64,000 nucleotides of DNA from Echinicola rosea (GCF_005281475.1 NZ_CP040106.1:1679501-1743500), one strand, 5' to 3'. Counted from the stretch's first letter, positions 8,206 to 17,580 are shown. Translations and numbers: made by a program. The notes: generated from the sequence alone by a model not told the origin.

Positions 8206-9393
8206 ATGAAAAAACTCAATCTACTCTTTTTAATGTTGATCGGAGCATCGGTGATGTTCACGTCTTGTAGTGATGATGATCCAACTCCGACCCCAAATCC
8301 AGATCCGGAAGATGAAATGGTTCTAAGTGAAAACATCGCCGAAGATATGACCTTGGAGTCCGGCAATGTGTACACCCTTGCCAGCAGAGTGTCTGTATTG
8401 GATGGTGTTACTTTGACCATCGAGCCAGGTGTAATCATCAAGGGTGAAGCCGGTTCAGGAGCAAACGCCACTGCGCTGATCATCGCCAGAGGAGGTAAGA
8501 TCATGGCAGAGGGTACTGCTGATTCTCCCATTATCTTCACTACTATCGCCGACGAAATCATGCCGGGTGAAGTTTTCCATGAAGATGGACTTGCACCCTC
8601 TCAGAATGGTCTTTGGGGTGGTCTATTGATCCTAGGTAGAGCACCTATTTCGGTAGGTGGTGATAATACTGAAGCTCAAATCGAAGGCATTCCACCATCC
8701 GATACCAACGGTCTTTACGGAGGATCCGATGCTGAAGATGACTCTGGTGTATTGAAATATGTTTCTATCCGTCATGGAGGTGCTAACATCGGAGACGGTA
8801 ACGAAATCAACGGATTGACACTAGGTGGCGTAGGTTCTACTACCGTGATCGAAAATGTAGAAGTGATCGGTAACCAAGATGACGGTATCGAGTGGTTCGG
8901 TGGTACAGTTAGCGTTAAAAATGCAATTGTATGGAATGCTGGTGATGATGCTATCGATGCTGATCAGTCTTGGAATGGTGTTCTTGATAACTTTATCGTT
9001 GTAAATGCTGGTGACAAGACTTTTGAGCTTGATGGACCAGAAGGTGCTTATGTAGATGGAAACTACACGTTGACCAATGGATCTATCATCGCCGGGAGCG
9101 CAGCAGGTTTGGTGGACAATGACGAAAACACCAATGTGAACATGTCTAACATCTACTTTACTAGTTTGATGGATGGCCAGACGTTTGACGAACTACCGAC
9201 TGTAGCCAGTGAGTTCAGCAACTTTGAAGTGACACTTCCTGAAGGTGGTACAGTAGCGGACTTCTTCTTGGGTGGATCTGCTGATTTCACTACAGCTGTA
9301 GCAGAAGGAGAAAATACGGTAGGTGCTGACAAGTCTGTTTTTGCAGGATGGTCTTGGACTTCCGTATCAGGCTCCTTGGACATTTTGAAATAA
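8206..9393 (+). CDS. Right-handed beta-helix surface lipoprotein, partner of a TonB receptor
   Basis: A 395-residue protein from the ATG at 8206, which gives a signal ending in FTSC as lipobox. An acidic-proline linker (DDDPTPTPNPDPEDE) follows, and then about 350 residues of short turns rich in G, D and N with regularly spaced I/V positions (for example YVSIRHGG, DGIEWFGGTVSVKNAIVW), the look of a parallel beta-helix. Homologous lipoproteins in Bacteroidota are frequently encoded next to a TonB-dependent receptor lacking a SusD partner, as here. Inference: it is exposed at the outer membrane and helps capture the receptor's ligand. The ligand is unknown. The base composition (many GGT and GAT codons) suggests high expression. 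Confidence 0.75.
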   Translation: MKKLNLLFLMLIGASVMFTSCSDDDPTPTPNPDPEDEMVLSENIAEDMTLESGNVYTLASRVSVLDGVTLTIEPGVIIKGEAGSGANATALIIARGGKIMAEGTADSPIIFTTIADEIMPGEVFHEDGLAPSQNGLWGGLLILGRAPISVGGDNTEAQIEGIPPSDTNGLYGGSDAEDDSGVLKYVSIRHGGANIGDGNEINGLTLGGVGSTTVIENVEVIGNQDDGIEWFGGTVSVKNAIVWNAGDDAIDADQSWNGVLDNFIVVNAGDKTFELDGPEGAYVDGNYTLTNGSIIAGSAAGLVDNDENTNVNMSNIYFTSLMDGQTFDELPTVASEFSNFEVTLPEGGTVADFFLGGSADFTTAVAEGENTVGADKSVFAGWSWTSVSGSLDILK

Positions 9394-9414
9394 TACAATA
9401 ATCATCCACATAAA

Positions 9415-9446
9415 GAAGGGATCGTTCTCGATCCCTTCACTTTACT
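9415..9446 (+). terminator. Hairpin between lipoprotein and receptor genes
   Basis: GAAGGGATCG (9415-9424) pairs perfectly with CGATCCCTTC (9429-9438) around a TTCT loop, followed by a moderately T-rich stretch. It is 22 nt after the lipoprotein stop and 46 nt before the receptor start, so it may let the lipoprotein be made in excess over the receptor. Confidence 0.75.
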
Positions 9447-9491
9447 TTTTAAACTTAAAATCGTTCGCTGTAACATATAATTCTAAAAACA

Positions 9492-12386
9492 ATGAAAAAG
9501 ATCTTTGTAGCCTTTACCTTCTTGGTATTTGCTGCTATCCCTCAACTCGCTTTGGCCCAGCAGGGAACCATTCGAGGAAACATTATTGACGAAGGTTTAG
9601 GAGAACCTTTGATCGGGGTTTCTGTGTTGGTTAAAGAAACACAGACCGGTGCTGTTACGGACCTGGACGGAGCTTTTGAAATCAAGCTTGCGCCCGGAAC
9701 TTATTCGCTTGTAGCGTCTTTCATTTCTTTTAACAAAGTAGAAATCAGTGGTGTAGAGGTAAAGCCTGGTGAGGTCACACTATTAAGTGACATCAAAATG
9801 GGGGAGGCTACTGAAGAATTGGAGTCTGTAGTGGTATCTGCCAAAGCGATCAGGACCACTGAGGCAGCCTTGATGACCGTAAAGCGAAATGCTGCCAATG
9901 TGATTGACGGTATTTCTGCTTCCACTTTCAGAAAAATCGGGGACAGCGACGCTGCTTCTGCCATCAAAAGGGTGACGGGAGTTTCCATCGAGGGTGGAAA
10001 ATATGTTTACATTCGTGGTCTGGGCGATCGCTATACCAAAACCGTTTTGAACGGTGTGGATATTCCTGGGCTGGATCCTGACCGAAACTCTATCCAAATG
10101 GACATTTTCCCCACTAACGTGGTGGATAATATTATTGTATCCAAGTCATTTACCAGTAACCTGCCGGCAGACTTTACCGGAGGTGTTGTGGATATCGAAA
10201 CGAAGGATTTTCCAGAAGAAAAAACATTCAAAGTAAGCATTAGTGGAGGTTACAATCCTTCCATGCACTTTAACAGTAACTACCTTCGTGTGAATGGTAG
10301 TGGTACAGATTTTTTAGGCTTTGATAATGGTTACCGTGATATTCCTACGGGAGGTAGTACAGATATACCCCAGTACGCTCAGGTGGTCGGCAATCCTGAT
10401 GGCCCCAGAGGACAAGAATACCAAAGGATACTAAGGGACTTCAATCCCACCATGGGCGGTTATCGTGATCGCAGCTTGATGGACATGAGTCTAGGGCTAT
10501 CTTATGGTAACCAAGTGGCCGTAGGGAATGATAATAAATTAGGCTATAACTTAGCATTGACCTATAGCAATGAAACTACCTTTTTCCAAGATGCAGAGTA
10601 TAATTTGTTTGGTAAGCCAAGTGATGCCGGCGAATATGAGTTGACTCCACTAGAAACCCAGATTGGTGATTATGGAGTAAACAATGTCCTTCTGGGTGGA
10701 ATGGCTGGCGTGGCCTACAAAACAGGTCTTTCCAAATTCAAATTGAATCTCCTTCGCCTGCAAAATGGCGAGTCCAAAGTGGGACAGTTTGATTTTGAGA
10801 GTACCAATGTAGGAACCGTTTACGGGGCTAATCAGTACAATATCGAATACAGTGAGCGTTCGTTGACCAATATCCTGTTAAGTGGTGAACATAAGTTGGG
10901 TCCAACAAATGATTGGGAGTTAAACTGGAAGGTTTCGCCAACTAGATCGGTAATCAATGATCCGGATGTAAGAATTCTTCGGTTCAGGGATACCAATAAC
11001 TCTATCTCCACTGAGGTGGGACTTCCCGAGCGGATATGGAGAAATCTGGAGGAGGACAATGTAGTAGGAAAAGTAGATGTCATTAAGAACTACACGTTTA
11101 GGGATAGCCCTGCCAAGTTTGGTTTCGGAACCAGCTATACCTACAAGCAACGGGATTTCTTGATCCAGAGCTTTCAGTTTCCCATGGGCGATAACAACAA
11201 TACTGATCCATTTAACGGGGATCCCAATGATGTGTTTACTGAAGACAGGTTGTTTTCGGCTGATCACGTGAACGGTATCCGGTATGATCCTTTGTTTTTG
11301 CCCAATAACCCGAATGAATACAATGCCAGCATCAATAACCTTGGTGTGTATGTAAATACGGAGATTACTCCTTGGGAAAAGCTTAAGGCGATCATCGGCG
11401 TTCGTATGGAAAAATATCAACAGTATTACACTGGTAAAAACCAGACGGCTACCATCGTTTACGATAATGAAAAGGTACTTGATGATACTGATTTCTTCCC
11501 TACCCTTAACTTGATCTATGACCTGGGAGAAATCCAAAACCTACGTTTTTCATATTCCAGAACTATCGCAAGGCCTTCATTTAAAGAGATGTCATATGCA
11601 GAAATTTTGGATCCGATTTCGGGAAGAACATTTGTAGGGGGCTTATTTGAAGAGCGGACAAATGGCGGTGCAGATGTGCTTTGGGATGGTAACCTACAGT
11701 CCACTCGAGTTCATAACTTGGACGCTCGCTGGGAAATGTTCCCTAAGCGGGGTGAGATATTTTCAGCCAGTCTTTTCCATAAAAGATTTGCCGATCCGAT
11801 CGAAATGGTTCAGTTCCTTTCTGACCCTGGATCCTTCCAGCCTAGAAATGTAGGTGATGGGCAAGTGACAGGGGTAGAGTTGGAAGTGAGAAAGTCACTT
11901 GATATCATCACTCCGGCTGCAGAAAATTTCTTCTTTAATGCCAACCTTACCTTTACCCAATCCAGCATTCAGATGTCCGAATCTGAGTTACGGTCCAGAG
12001 AGCTTTCCGCAAGGGAAGGAGAAGAAATCTCTTCCACACGGGATATGGCCGGTCAAGCACCCTATATCATCAACACCGGGTTGGCCTACGAAAACTGGGA
12101 ATCCGGATGGGAAGCTGGCGTTTACTATAACGTGCAGGGAAGCACTTTGTCTTATATAGGCTTTGCCAATAGAACGGACACTTACACGGTGCCTTTCCAC
12201 AGCTTGAACCTGAACATCAACAAGTCATTTGGCGCAGATGACCGGTTCCAGACCGGCTTGAAGGTGACCAACTTGCTGAATGATAAAAAAGAAGAAGTGT
12301 TCCGCTCTTACAATGCTGCTGACCAAATCTTCACCAGCCTTTCTCCAGGTACGGAAATCAGCATCAAACTGGGCTACACTTTCTGA
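9492..12386 (+). CDS. TonB-dependent outer-membrane receptor with N-terminal carboxypeptidase-regulatory-like domain
   Basis: A 964-residue receptor: signal peptide (cleavage after LALAQ), a CarboxypepD_reg-like beta-sandwich (about residues 25-110, GTIRGNIIDEGLGEPLIGVSV), a plug domain with IRGLGDRYTKTVLNGVDIPG and GGVVDIETKDFP, and a beta-barrel ending in an aromatic residue (IKLGYTF), as outer-membrane proteins do. It takes up a nutrient through energy passed by TonB/ExbBD. There is no SusD gene beside it. The upstream beta-helix lipoprotein is the likely partner. The substrate cannot be read from sequence. A terminator closes the gene. Confidence 0.93.
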   Translation: MKKIFVAFTFLVFAAIPQLALAQQGTIRGNIIDEGLGEPLIGVSVLVKETQTGAVTDLDGAFEIKLAPGTYSLVASFISFNKVEISGVEVKPGEVTLLSDIKMGEATEELESVVVSAKAIRTTEAALMTVKRNAANVIDGISASTFRKIGDSDAASAIKRVTGVSIEGGKYVYIRGLGDRYTKTVLNGVDIPGLDPDRNSIQMDIFPTNVVDNIIVSKSFTSNLPADFTGGVVDIETKDFPEEKTFKVSISGGYNPSMHFNSNYLRVNGSGTDFLGFDNGYRDIPTGGSTDIPQYAQVVGNPDGPRGQEYQRILRDFNPTMGGYRDRSLMDMSLGLSYGNQVAVGNDNKLGYNLALTYSNETTFFQDAEYNLFGKPSDAGEYELTPLETQIGDYGVNNVLLGGMAGVAYKTGLSKFKLNLLRLQNGESKVGQFDFESTNVGTVYGANQYNIEYSERSLTNILLSGEHKLGPTNDWELNWKVSPTRSVINDPDVRILRFRDTNNSISTEVGLPERIWRNLEEDNVVGKVDVIKNYTFRDSPAKFGFGTSYTYKQRDFLIQSFQFPMGDNNNTDPFNGDPNDVFTEDRLFSADHVNGIRYDPLFLPNNPNEYNASINNLGVYVNTEITPWEKLKAIIGVRMEKYQQYYTGKNQTATIVYDNEKVLDDTDFFPTLNLIYDLGEIQNLRFSYSRTIARPSFKEMSYAEILDPISGRTFVGGLFEERTNGGADVLWDGNLQSTRVHNLDARWEMFPKRGEIFSASLFHKRFADPIEMVQFLSDPGSFQPRNVGDGQVTGVELEVRKSLDIITPAAENFFFNANLTFTQSSIQMSESELRSRELSAREGEEISSTRDMAGQAPYIINTGLAYENWESGWEAGVYYNVQGSTLSYIGFANRTDTYTVPFHSLNLNINKSFGADDRFQTGLKVTNLLNDKKEEVFRSYNAADQIFTSLSPGTEISIKLGYTF

Positions 12387-12428
12387 TAATGTGCCTTCAA
12401 TAGTTAGTTAATTAACCTTTATTATACG

Positions 12429-12457
12429 AAAACGTGGGTAGCAATATCCACGTTTTT
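12429..12457 (+). terminator. Intrinsic terminator after the receptor gene
   Basis: AAAACGTGG (12429-12437) pairs with CCACGTTTT (12448-12456) and runs into a T tract. Confidence 0.88.
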
Positions 12458-12550
12458 TTCTTTTATTTTTCTATATTTCGACCATGTATTTGTTGTGCTT
12501 AGGTTTATTAGGCCATGAAATCAACATTTCTGTTTTACTCCTATCATGTT

Positions 12551-13309
12551 ATGAATAAGAAATTGCTACTATTACTTTTTGTTGTTTTGGGAAATAATCT
12601 TTTTGCTCAGGACTTCGTCCCATTACAGGATTTTATTCCCTTGAATAAATACAAAATTGAAATCAAGGATTTGGATAAGTACAGCGCTTATTATTTTGAA
12701 CAAATTTTAATGGATACTATAAGCGAAAAGCATTCAATTATATATGACACTTTATATAATATTGATTCCGAGTATATCATCTTTTTTTCAGCCAATAGTA
12801 AACCCAGTGAGCGTATCACCATAACCTATAATGATAGTGGCGATACAACCAGGCTGGTATATACAGATTGTATTAACCAAATAACAACATATCGCTACTA
12901 TGACCAAGGCCAAAAGTTTGCTGAATATGAGTATAAGAGCCATACTGAAATTTCTGGCTGGGTGGTGGATGAAAAAGGGGAAAAATCAACATCAGATGTC
13001 GATTATTACCGCCCTAGGTTACGTGTCTCTTTTAAGGATCATGCGCAGTTTTTGGATAGGAACCTCAGGTTTCCAAAAGACTGTCGCCGAAAAGGGATCG
13101 AAGGAAATGTTTACTTGAGCCTCAAGATAGATTCCGAAGGAAAATTGATTGGAGTTGATGTGATGAACCCTGAGGATGTTGATTTGAGCCTACAGCATGA
13201 GGCCGTTAGGGTAATGTCGCGGTACCCTTGGGATTTTATACCCGCTCAGGACAGGTCAGGAAACCCCGTTGAAAGCGAGTTAAAACAGCCAATTAATTTT
13301 AGGCTTTAA
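12551..13309 (+). CDS. Exported protein with TonB C-terminal domain
   Basis: A 252-residue protein starting at the ATG at 12551, with a short signal peptide (KKLLLLLFVVLGNNLFAQ). The middle is a strand-rich domain of the kind that carries YDQGQKFAEYEY repeats, similar to antitoxin/MORN-like segments. The last 85 residues form a TonB C-terminal domain: LRFPKDCRRKGIEGNVYLSLKIDS style, then LIGVDVMNPEDVDLSLQHEAVRVM. Unlike true TonB it has no N-terminal membrane anchor with a periplasmic proline spacer. The signal looks cleavable, so it probably acts as a free periplasmic protein. Its position after a TonB receptor may be coincidental, because a terminator separates them. Confidence 0.75.
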   Translation: MNKKLLLLLFVVLGNNLFAQDFVPLQDFIPLNKYKIEIKDLDKYSAYYFEQILMDTISEKHSIIYDTLYNIDSEYIIFFSANSKPSERITITYNDSGDTTRLVYTDCINQITTYRYYDQGQKFAEYEYKSHTEISGWVVDEKGEKSTSDVDYYRPRLRVSFKDHAQFLDRNLRFPKDCRRKGIEGNVYLSLKIDSEGKLIGVDVMNPEDVDLSLQHEAVRVMSRYPWDFIPAQDRSGNPVESELKQPINFRL

Positions 13310-13404
13310 CAATTTTTAAAAATAGAATCAGTCAAAATCTGCCCAATCAGCGCTGTTTGCGTTCCATTAAAAAACGATGCTCCTCATTGACCCTCTTTCC
13401 AACC

Positions 13405-13580
13405 TTAAACCCGGAATATGCATTAGCCTATCTGTTGCTACCTGAAACTGCTTCAAAATCAGCCATTTCACTTTAGTTTTCGGCATAACCGTAGCGGTGC
13501 TACGCTAATGCCTCCAAACTAACTGATTTTCTTGCAATTTCAGCTCTCACTACGATTCCTAACGCATATTTGGGGTTCAA
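13405..13580. repeat. Long imperfect palindrome, about 175 nt
   Basis: Pairing can be followed from the outside inwards: AACCC..ATATGCATTAG (from about 13407) with the mirrored ..ATATTTGGGGTT (to about 13578), CTGAAACTGC (13442-13451) with GCAATTTCAG (13534-13543), AAAATCAG with CTGATTTT, TAGTTT with AAACTA, GGCAT (13482-13486) with ATGCC (13508-13512), and CGTAGC (13490-13495) with GCTACG (13499-13504) around a GGT loop. A fragment resembling its left arm also occurs at 54543-54590. This looks like a mobile or extragenic palindromic element, not a gene. Confidence 0.75.
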
Positions 13581-13584
13581 TCCA

Positions 13585-13655
13585 GTTTAGTTAGTGTGTA
13601 TCTGGAAAATATGGGTTCTATATTTTTCCCTTGGGCAGTTATTTTTCTAGCTAAA
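13585..13655 (+). repeat. Interspersed repeat A, copy 1
   Basis: A 71-nt stretch starting GTTTAGTTAGTGTGTATC and ending TTTTTCTAGCTAAA that recurs in the same orientation at 54464-54534 with three differences by eye. It sits 4 nt from the long palindrome. In copy 2 it is bounded by a perfect 12-bp inverted repeat. Here only CCAG..TTTAG and CTAAAT..CTGG remain as imperfect arms. Confidence 0.85.
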
Positions 13656-13667
13656 TCCCTGGGTGGT

Positions 13668-13900
13668 TTTCATCCCTTTACCTTTGTTACTTTTTTGCTT
13701 CAGGTCAAAAAAGTGACCAAAAAACCCCGCCGCTGTGCAGCTATTGGGCTAAAATTAAAACCTTCCCTCATGCAGGCAAACTCCTTCATTTTAGCTTCCA
13801 ACATTCTTTTGGTCAGCATTTCGTCAAACAAGCCTGCCTTTTTGCCCGCTCGCTTTTTAATTTCTTAACGCCCAATACCTGCAAGGCGGATTCAGTTAAA
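13668..13900 (+). repeat. Interspersed repeat B, copy 1
   Basis: A diverged repeat whose reverse complement is found at about 37588-37810. Shared blocks include TTGTTACTTTTTT-CTTCAGGT, ATGCAGGCAAACTCCT against its mirrored partner, GTCAAACAAGCCTGC, and TTTCTTAACG..AATACCT. The two copies differ by substitutions and small gaps, so they are old or belong to different subfamilies. Neither copy has an intact long frame. Confidence 0.75.
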
Positions 13901-14242
13901 AAGTCCCAAAAATGTATGGCTTCCGTCATTGGCGGAGGGTCATATAGAAGGTGCAGGTGGTCACCTGCACCAAAAATGATTACACACAAAAGGGTAAGTT
14001 CCGTAGGAACGGCAGATATAAATGCATTTTGCCTGTGGCTGCTGCTGGTGATCCGAAAGTCTTGGATGAAATCCCCAATTTTCTAATCGTTCAGTTTTTC
14101 AATATGCCTTCTATTTCACAACACTTTCAGGGATTTTTTTATCTTTGGTATGCCCTAACGGTTTTTGGTTGGGATTGTGCACGATAGCGTACGCTTGGGG
14201 CTTTTGTATCAAATTGATTTTTCTTAAAAACTTTCAGAGAGC

Positions 14243-17200
14243 ATGTTGACAAAACTTAGCAAATTACTTGGTGCTGCACTGCTGGTACCATTTGCCAGTT
14301 GGGCGCAGGTGGATGCCAAGATCGCGCAGTACCCCGATGTATCTGATTCGCATATCACTTTCAGCTATGGCGGTGATATTTGGGTTGTGGCCAAATCGGG
14401 TGGCTTGGCCAATCGGCTGACGACCTCAAAAGGGACAGAGTCCTTCCCCAAGTTTTCACCTGATGGCAGTAAGGTAGCCTTCAGTGGGGTCTATAACGGC
14501 AACACAGATGTCTATGTGATGCCCACCCAAGGTGGTGTTCCTGCACGATTGACCTACCACGGCATGAGTGATCGGATGGTGGACTGGTATGGTGACGGCG
14601 AGCACCTGCTTTTTGCCTCTTCCCGAGAAAGCGAAAAGCAGCGCTACAACCAATTCTATAAAGTGTCTGTGGACGGTGGACTGCCCGAGAAGCTCCCAGT
14701 TCCCTATGGGGAGTTTGGGATGATCTCCCCTGATGGCAGAAAGATCGCCTACACGCCCAAAAGCAGGGCATTTAGGACCTGGAAACGCTATAAAGGCGGT
14801 ATGGCGACGGATATTTATACCTTTGATCTGGCTAGCAATGCTTCGGAGAATATAAGCAATAGCATCTTTAATGACGAATTTCCCATGTGGACGGAGGACA
14901 AGATCTATTTTTTGTCCGATCGCGGATCCCATCAGCGAAACAATATTTACAGCTATGACTTGACCAGCAAGGAAATTGAGCAAATCACCGATTTTAGTGA
15001 TTTCGATGTGCTATTCCCAAGTATTGGAGATGAGGAAATTGTCTTTACGGCAGGCGGGGAAATTTACCTGCTGAACCTTTCTTCTGGAGAATATTTGCCA
15101 GTAAGCATACAGGTGAGCAGTGATGTGGCTTCCCTTATGCCCCGTAAGGAAAAAGTAAACGATTACATCCAAAATGTGTGGCCCAGCTATGACGGTAACC
15201 GAGCGGTGTTCGAAGCTAGAGGAGAGCTCTTCTCAGTTCCTGCCAAGGATGGTCCAGTGATCAATCTCACACAGTCTTCCGGAGTGGCGGAGCGCTATCC
15301 TTCTTGGTCACCTGACGGCCGCTACGTGGCATACTGGAGTGATCGCTCAGGCGAATATGAGTTGACAGTCAAAGACCTGAAAAACGGCGGTGAGGAAAAG
15401 GAACTCAGTGCTTACGGGGCTGGTTACCGTTATCAGCTATTTTGGTCTCCGGACAGCAAAAAGCTGGCTTTCGTGGACAAGGCGATGGACATTTATGTTT
15501 ATGACAAGGAAAAAGACAAGACCACTCATGTGGACAAGCAGCTATCCCTGTTTCAATATGGCTTGGATAATTTTTCCGTTTCCTGGTCGCCCGATAGTCG
15601 CTACATGGCCTTCGAAAAGAACCTGACCAATCAGCACAATGCCATTGCGATTTTTGATACTGAAGAGACCAAGCTCCATCAGGTGACCTCGGGCTTTTAC
15701 AGTGACAATAGTCCTGTTTTTGGGCCAGAGGGGAAGTATCTGTATTGTCTGACCAATAGGGACTTTGATCCCGTGTACAGTGACTTTGAGGGCACTTGGG
15801 TCTATGCCAATGCCACCCAGTTGGCGGCCATTCCCCTTACCAAGGACACCGTCAGTCCGCTAGCTCCAAAGAATGACAGCACATCGGTAAAAGCCGATGA
15901 AAAATCCGATAAAAAGAAAGACAAGGATAAAAAGAAAGATACTGCCGAAGAAGAGGAAAAAGAGGCCGATAAGGCCATTAAAATCGATTGGGACGGTTTG
16001 GAGCGACGAATGGTGGTTTTACCACCAGCAGCAGGGAATTATAGCAGCCTAGGTGCCGTGAAAGGCAAAGTCCTGTACCTCAAGCATCCTGTCACCGGTG
16101 CTGAATCCCACCAATCCGAACTGGCTTATTATGACTTAGAGGAGCGCGAATCCAAGACTGTGATGGGCAATGTCAGCGGTTATCGGTTGACGGCCAATGG
16201 TGAAAAAGCACTGGTGGTTTCCCAAGGTGCCTTTGGTATGATCGCCATCGGAGAGGGCAAGAAACTAGCGGACAAAATGCCCACTGACAGGATGGAGATG
16301 ACCCTTGTGCCCAAAGAAGAATGGCGGCAGATTTTTAACGATGCCTGGCGTTTAGAAAGGGACTTCTTCTATGATCCCAATATGCACGGTGTGGACTGGG
16401 AGGCCATGCGGGACCATTATGGCAGATTAATCGATCATGCCATCACCCGGGAAGATGTCAACTACATCATCGGGGAGCTGATCGGGGAGATCAGTGCCTC
16501 TCACACCTACCGTGGCGGTGGAGATACAGAAAGTGCTTCCAGCAAGGCAGTGGGCTATTTGGGCATTGATTGGGGAGTGAAAGATGATGCCTATTACGTG
16601 AAGAAAATTATCCGTGGAGCCCCATGGGACAATGAGGCCAGATCACCACTCGATGAAGCTGGTGTGGATATCAGTGAAGGAGACTTTATCCTAGCGGTAA
16701 ATGGTGTCCCATTGGATATGGAAAAGTCCCCTTGGGCAGCTTTTGAGGACTTGGCAGGTGAGACCGTGGAGCTTACGGTAAATGATCAGGCATCAAGGGA
16801 TGGTGCCAAAAAAGTGATGGTCACCACTATGGGGACAGAAACCCGTTTGCGAAACCTCGCATGGATCGAATCCAATAGGAAGCGTGTAGAAGAAGCTACG
16901 GATGGCAAAATTGGGTATATCTATGTGCCAAGCACAGGCTATGACGGTCAACAAGAGCTGGCCAGGATGTTTTATGCGCAATTTGACAAAAAAGGGCTGG
17001 TCATCGATGAGCGCTTCAACAACGGCGGCCAGATTCCAGACCGGTTTATCGAATTGCTGAACAGAGAGCCATTGGCTTTTTGGGCTGTCAGGGATGGAGA
17101 GACTTGGCAATGGCCACAAGTCGCTAATTTTGGTCCGAAGGTAATGCTGATCAATGGCTGGAGTGGCTCAGGTGGTGATGCATTTCCGGATTATTTCCGT

Positions 17201-17503
17201 AAGGCAGGCCTTGGCCCACTGATCGGTACCAGGACTTGGGGAGGCCTGATCGGTATTTCTGGCGCACCTTCCTTGATCGATGGCGGTTCGGTGACAGTAC
17301 CTACTTTTAGGATGTTTGATCCGAGTGGTGAGTGGTTTAAGGAAGGGCATGGTGTAGATCCCGATATTGAAGTGGAGGAAGATCCGACAGCCTTGGCCAA
17401 TGGAAAGGATCCACAATTGGAGAAAGCTATTGAAGAGACCTTAAGGCTGTTAAAGGAACATCCTCCGGTCAAGCCAAACGTACCGGAATATGAAGTGAAA
17501 TAA
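14243..17503 (+). CDS. Tricorn-like S41-family serine protease
   Basis: A 1086-residue exported protease with the full tricorn layout: signal peptide (cleavage after ASWAQ), two beta-propellers of WD40/PD40-type repeats (about residues 25-540, for example FPKFSPDGSKVAFSG), a lysine/glutamate-rich linker (about 545-590), a helical core domain, a PDZ domain (about 770-870) and the S41 catalytic domain. Candidate catalytic residues are Ser753-His754 in SASHTY, nucleophile Ser976 in WSGSGGD, and Glu1034 in KEGHGVDPD. Archaeal tricorn trims peptides from the proteasome. In Bacteroidota the exported homologues probably degrade peptides in the periplasm. The charged linker is absent from the archaeal enzyme. 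Gene stands alone. Confidence 0.93.
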   Translation: MLTKLSKLLGAALLVPFASWAQVDAKIAQYPDVSDSHITFSYGGDIWVVAKSGGLANRLTTSKGTESFPKFSPDGSKVAFSGVYNGNTDVYVMPTQGGVPARLTYHGMSDRMVDWYGDGEHLLFASSRESEKQRYNQFYKVSVDGGLPEKLPVPYGEFGMISPDGRKIAYTPKSRAFRTWKRYKGGMATDIYTFDLASNASENISNSIFNDEFPMWTEDKIYFLSDRGSHQRNNIYSYDLTSKEIEQITDFSDFDVLFPSIGDEEIVFTAGGEIYLLNLSSGEYLPVSIQVSSDVASLMPRKEKVNDYIQNVWPSYDGNRAVFEARGELFSVPAKDGPVINLTQSSGVAERYPSWSPDGRYVAYWSDRSGEYELTVKDLKNGGEEKELSAYGAGYRYQLFWSPDSKKLAFVDKAMDIYVYDKEKDKTTHVDKQLSLFQYGLDNFSVSWSPDSRYMAFEKNLTNQHNAIAIFDTEETKLHQVTSGFYSDNSPVFGPEGKYLYCLTNRDFDPVYSDFEGTWVYANATQLAAIPLTKDTVSPLAPKNDSTSVKADEKSDKKKDKDKKKDTAEEEEKEADKAIKIDWDGLERRMVVLPPAAGNYSSLGAVKGKVLYLKHPVTGAESHQSELAYYDLEERESKTVMGNVSGYRLTANGEKALVVSQGAFGMIAIGEGKKLADKMPTDRMEMTLVPKEEWRQIFNDAWRLERDFFYDPNMHGVDWEAMRDHYGRLIDHAITREDVNYIIGELIGEISASHTYRGGGDTESASSKAVGYLGIDWGVKDDAYYVKKIIRGAPWDNEARSPLDEAGVDISEGDFILAVNGVPLDMEKSPWAAFEDLAGETVELTVNDQASRDGAKKVMVTTMGTETRLRNLAWIESNRKRVEEATDGKIGYIYVPSTGYDGQQELARMFYAQFDKKGLVIDERFNNGGQIPDRFIELLNREPLAFWAVRDGETWQWPQVANFGPKVMLINGWSGSGGDAFPDYFRKAGLGPLIGTRTWGGLIGISGAPSLIDGGSVTVPTFRMFDPSGEWFKEGHGVDPDIEVEEDPTALANGKDPQLEKAIEETLRLLKEHPPVKPNVPEYEVK

Positions 17504-17580
17504 ATCTAAGGATATGAAATTAGTGATGTGACATTTCTATATATTAAGATTTGCACATAGATCCCAAAAAAATAACTTAA

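Larger units (their letters stand above)
13310..14242. other. Gene-free interspersed-repeat island
   Basis: About 930 nt with no convincing gene. It contains a long hairpin repeat (13405-13580), a 71-nt repeat also found near 54.5 kb (13585-13655), and a longer repeat also found inverted near 37.7 kb (13668-13900). It also has two compact palindromes: GGTGCAGGTG/CACCTGCACC at 13950-13971, and GTTCC-GTA-GGAAC at 13998-14010. Short frames inside it (for example 13596-13868 and 13951-14187) coincide with the repeats and are not called as genes. The last 200 nt are A/T-rich and probably carry the promoter of the tricorn-like gene. Confidence 0.8.

Noticed and set aside
9492..12386. Polysaccharide utilisation locus of SusC/SusD type
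   Set aside because: No SusD-like gene accompanies the receptor and no glycosidase is adjacent.
13570..13590. GGGGTTCAATCC, similar to a tRNA T-arm
   Set aside because: No acceptor, D or anticodon stems can be formed around it; it is one end of the long palindrome.
13596..13868. 90-codon plus-strand frame in the repeat island
   Set aside because: It coincides with interspersed repeats A and B; the other copies do not keep the frame open.
13951..14187. 78-codon frame before the tricorn-like gene
   Set aside because: It runs through two palindromes and has no family resemblance.
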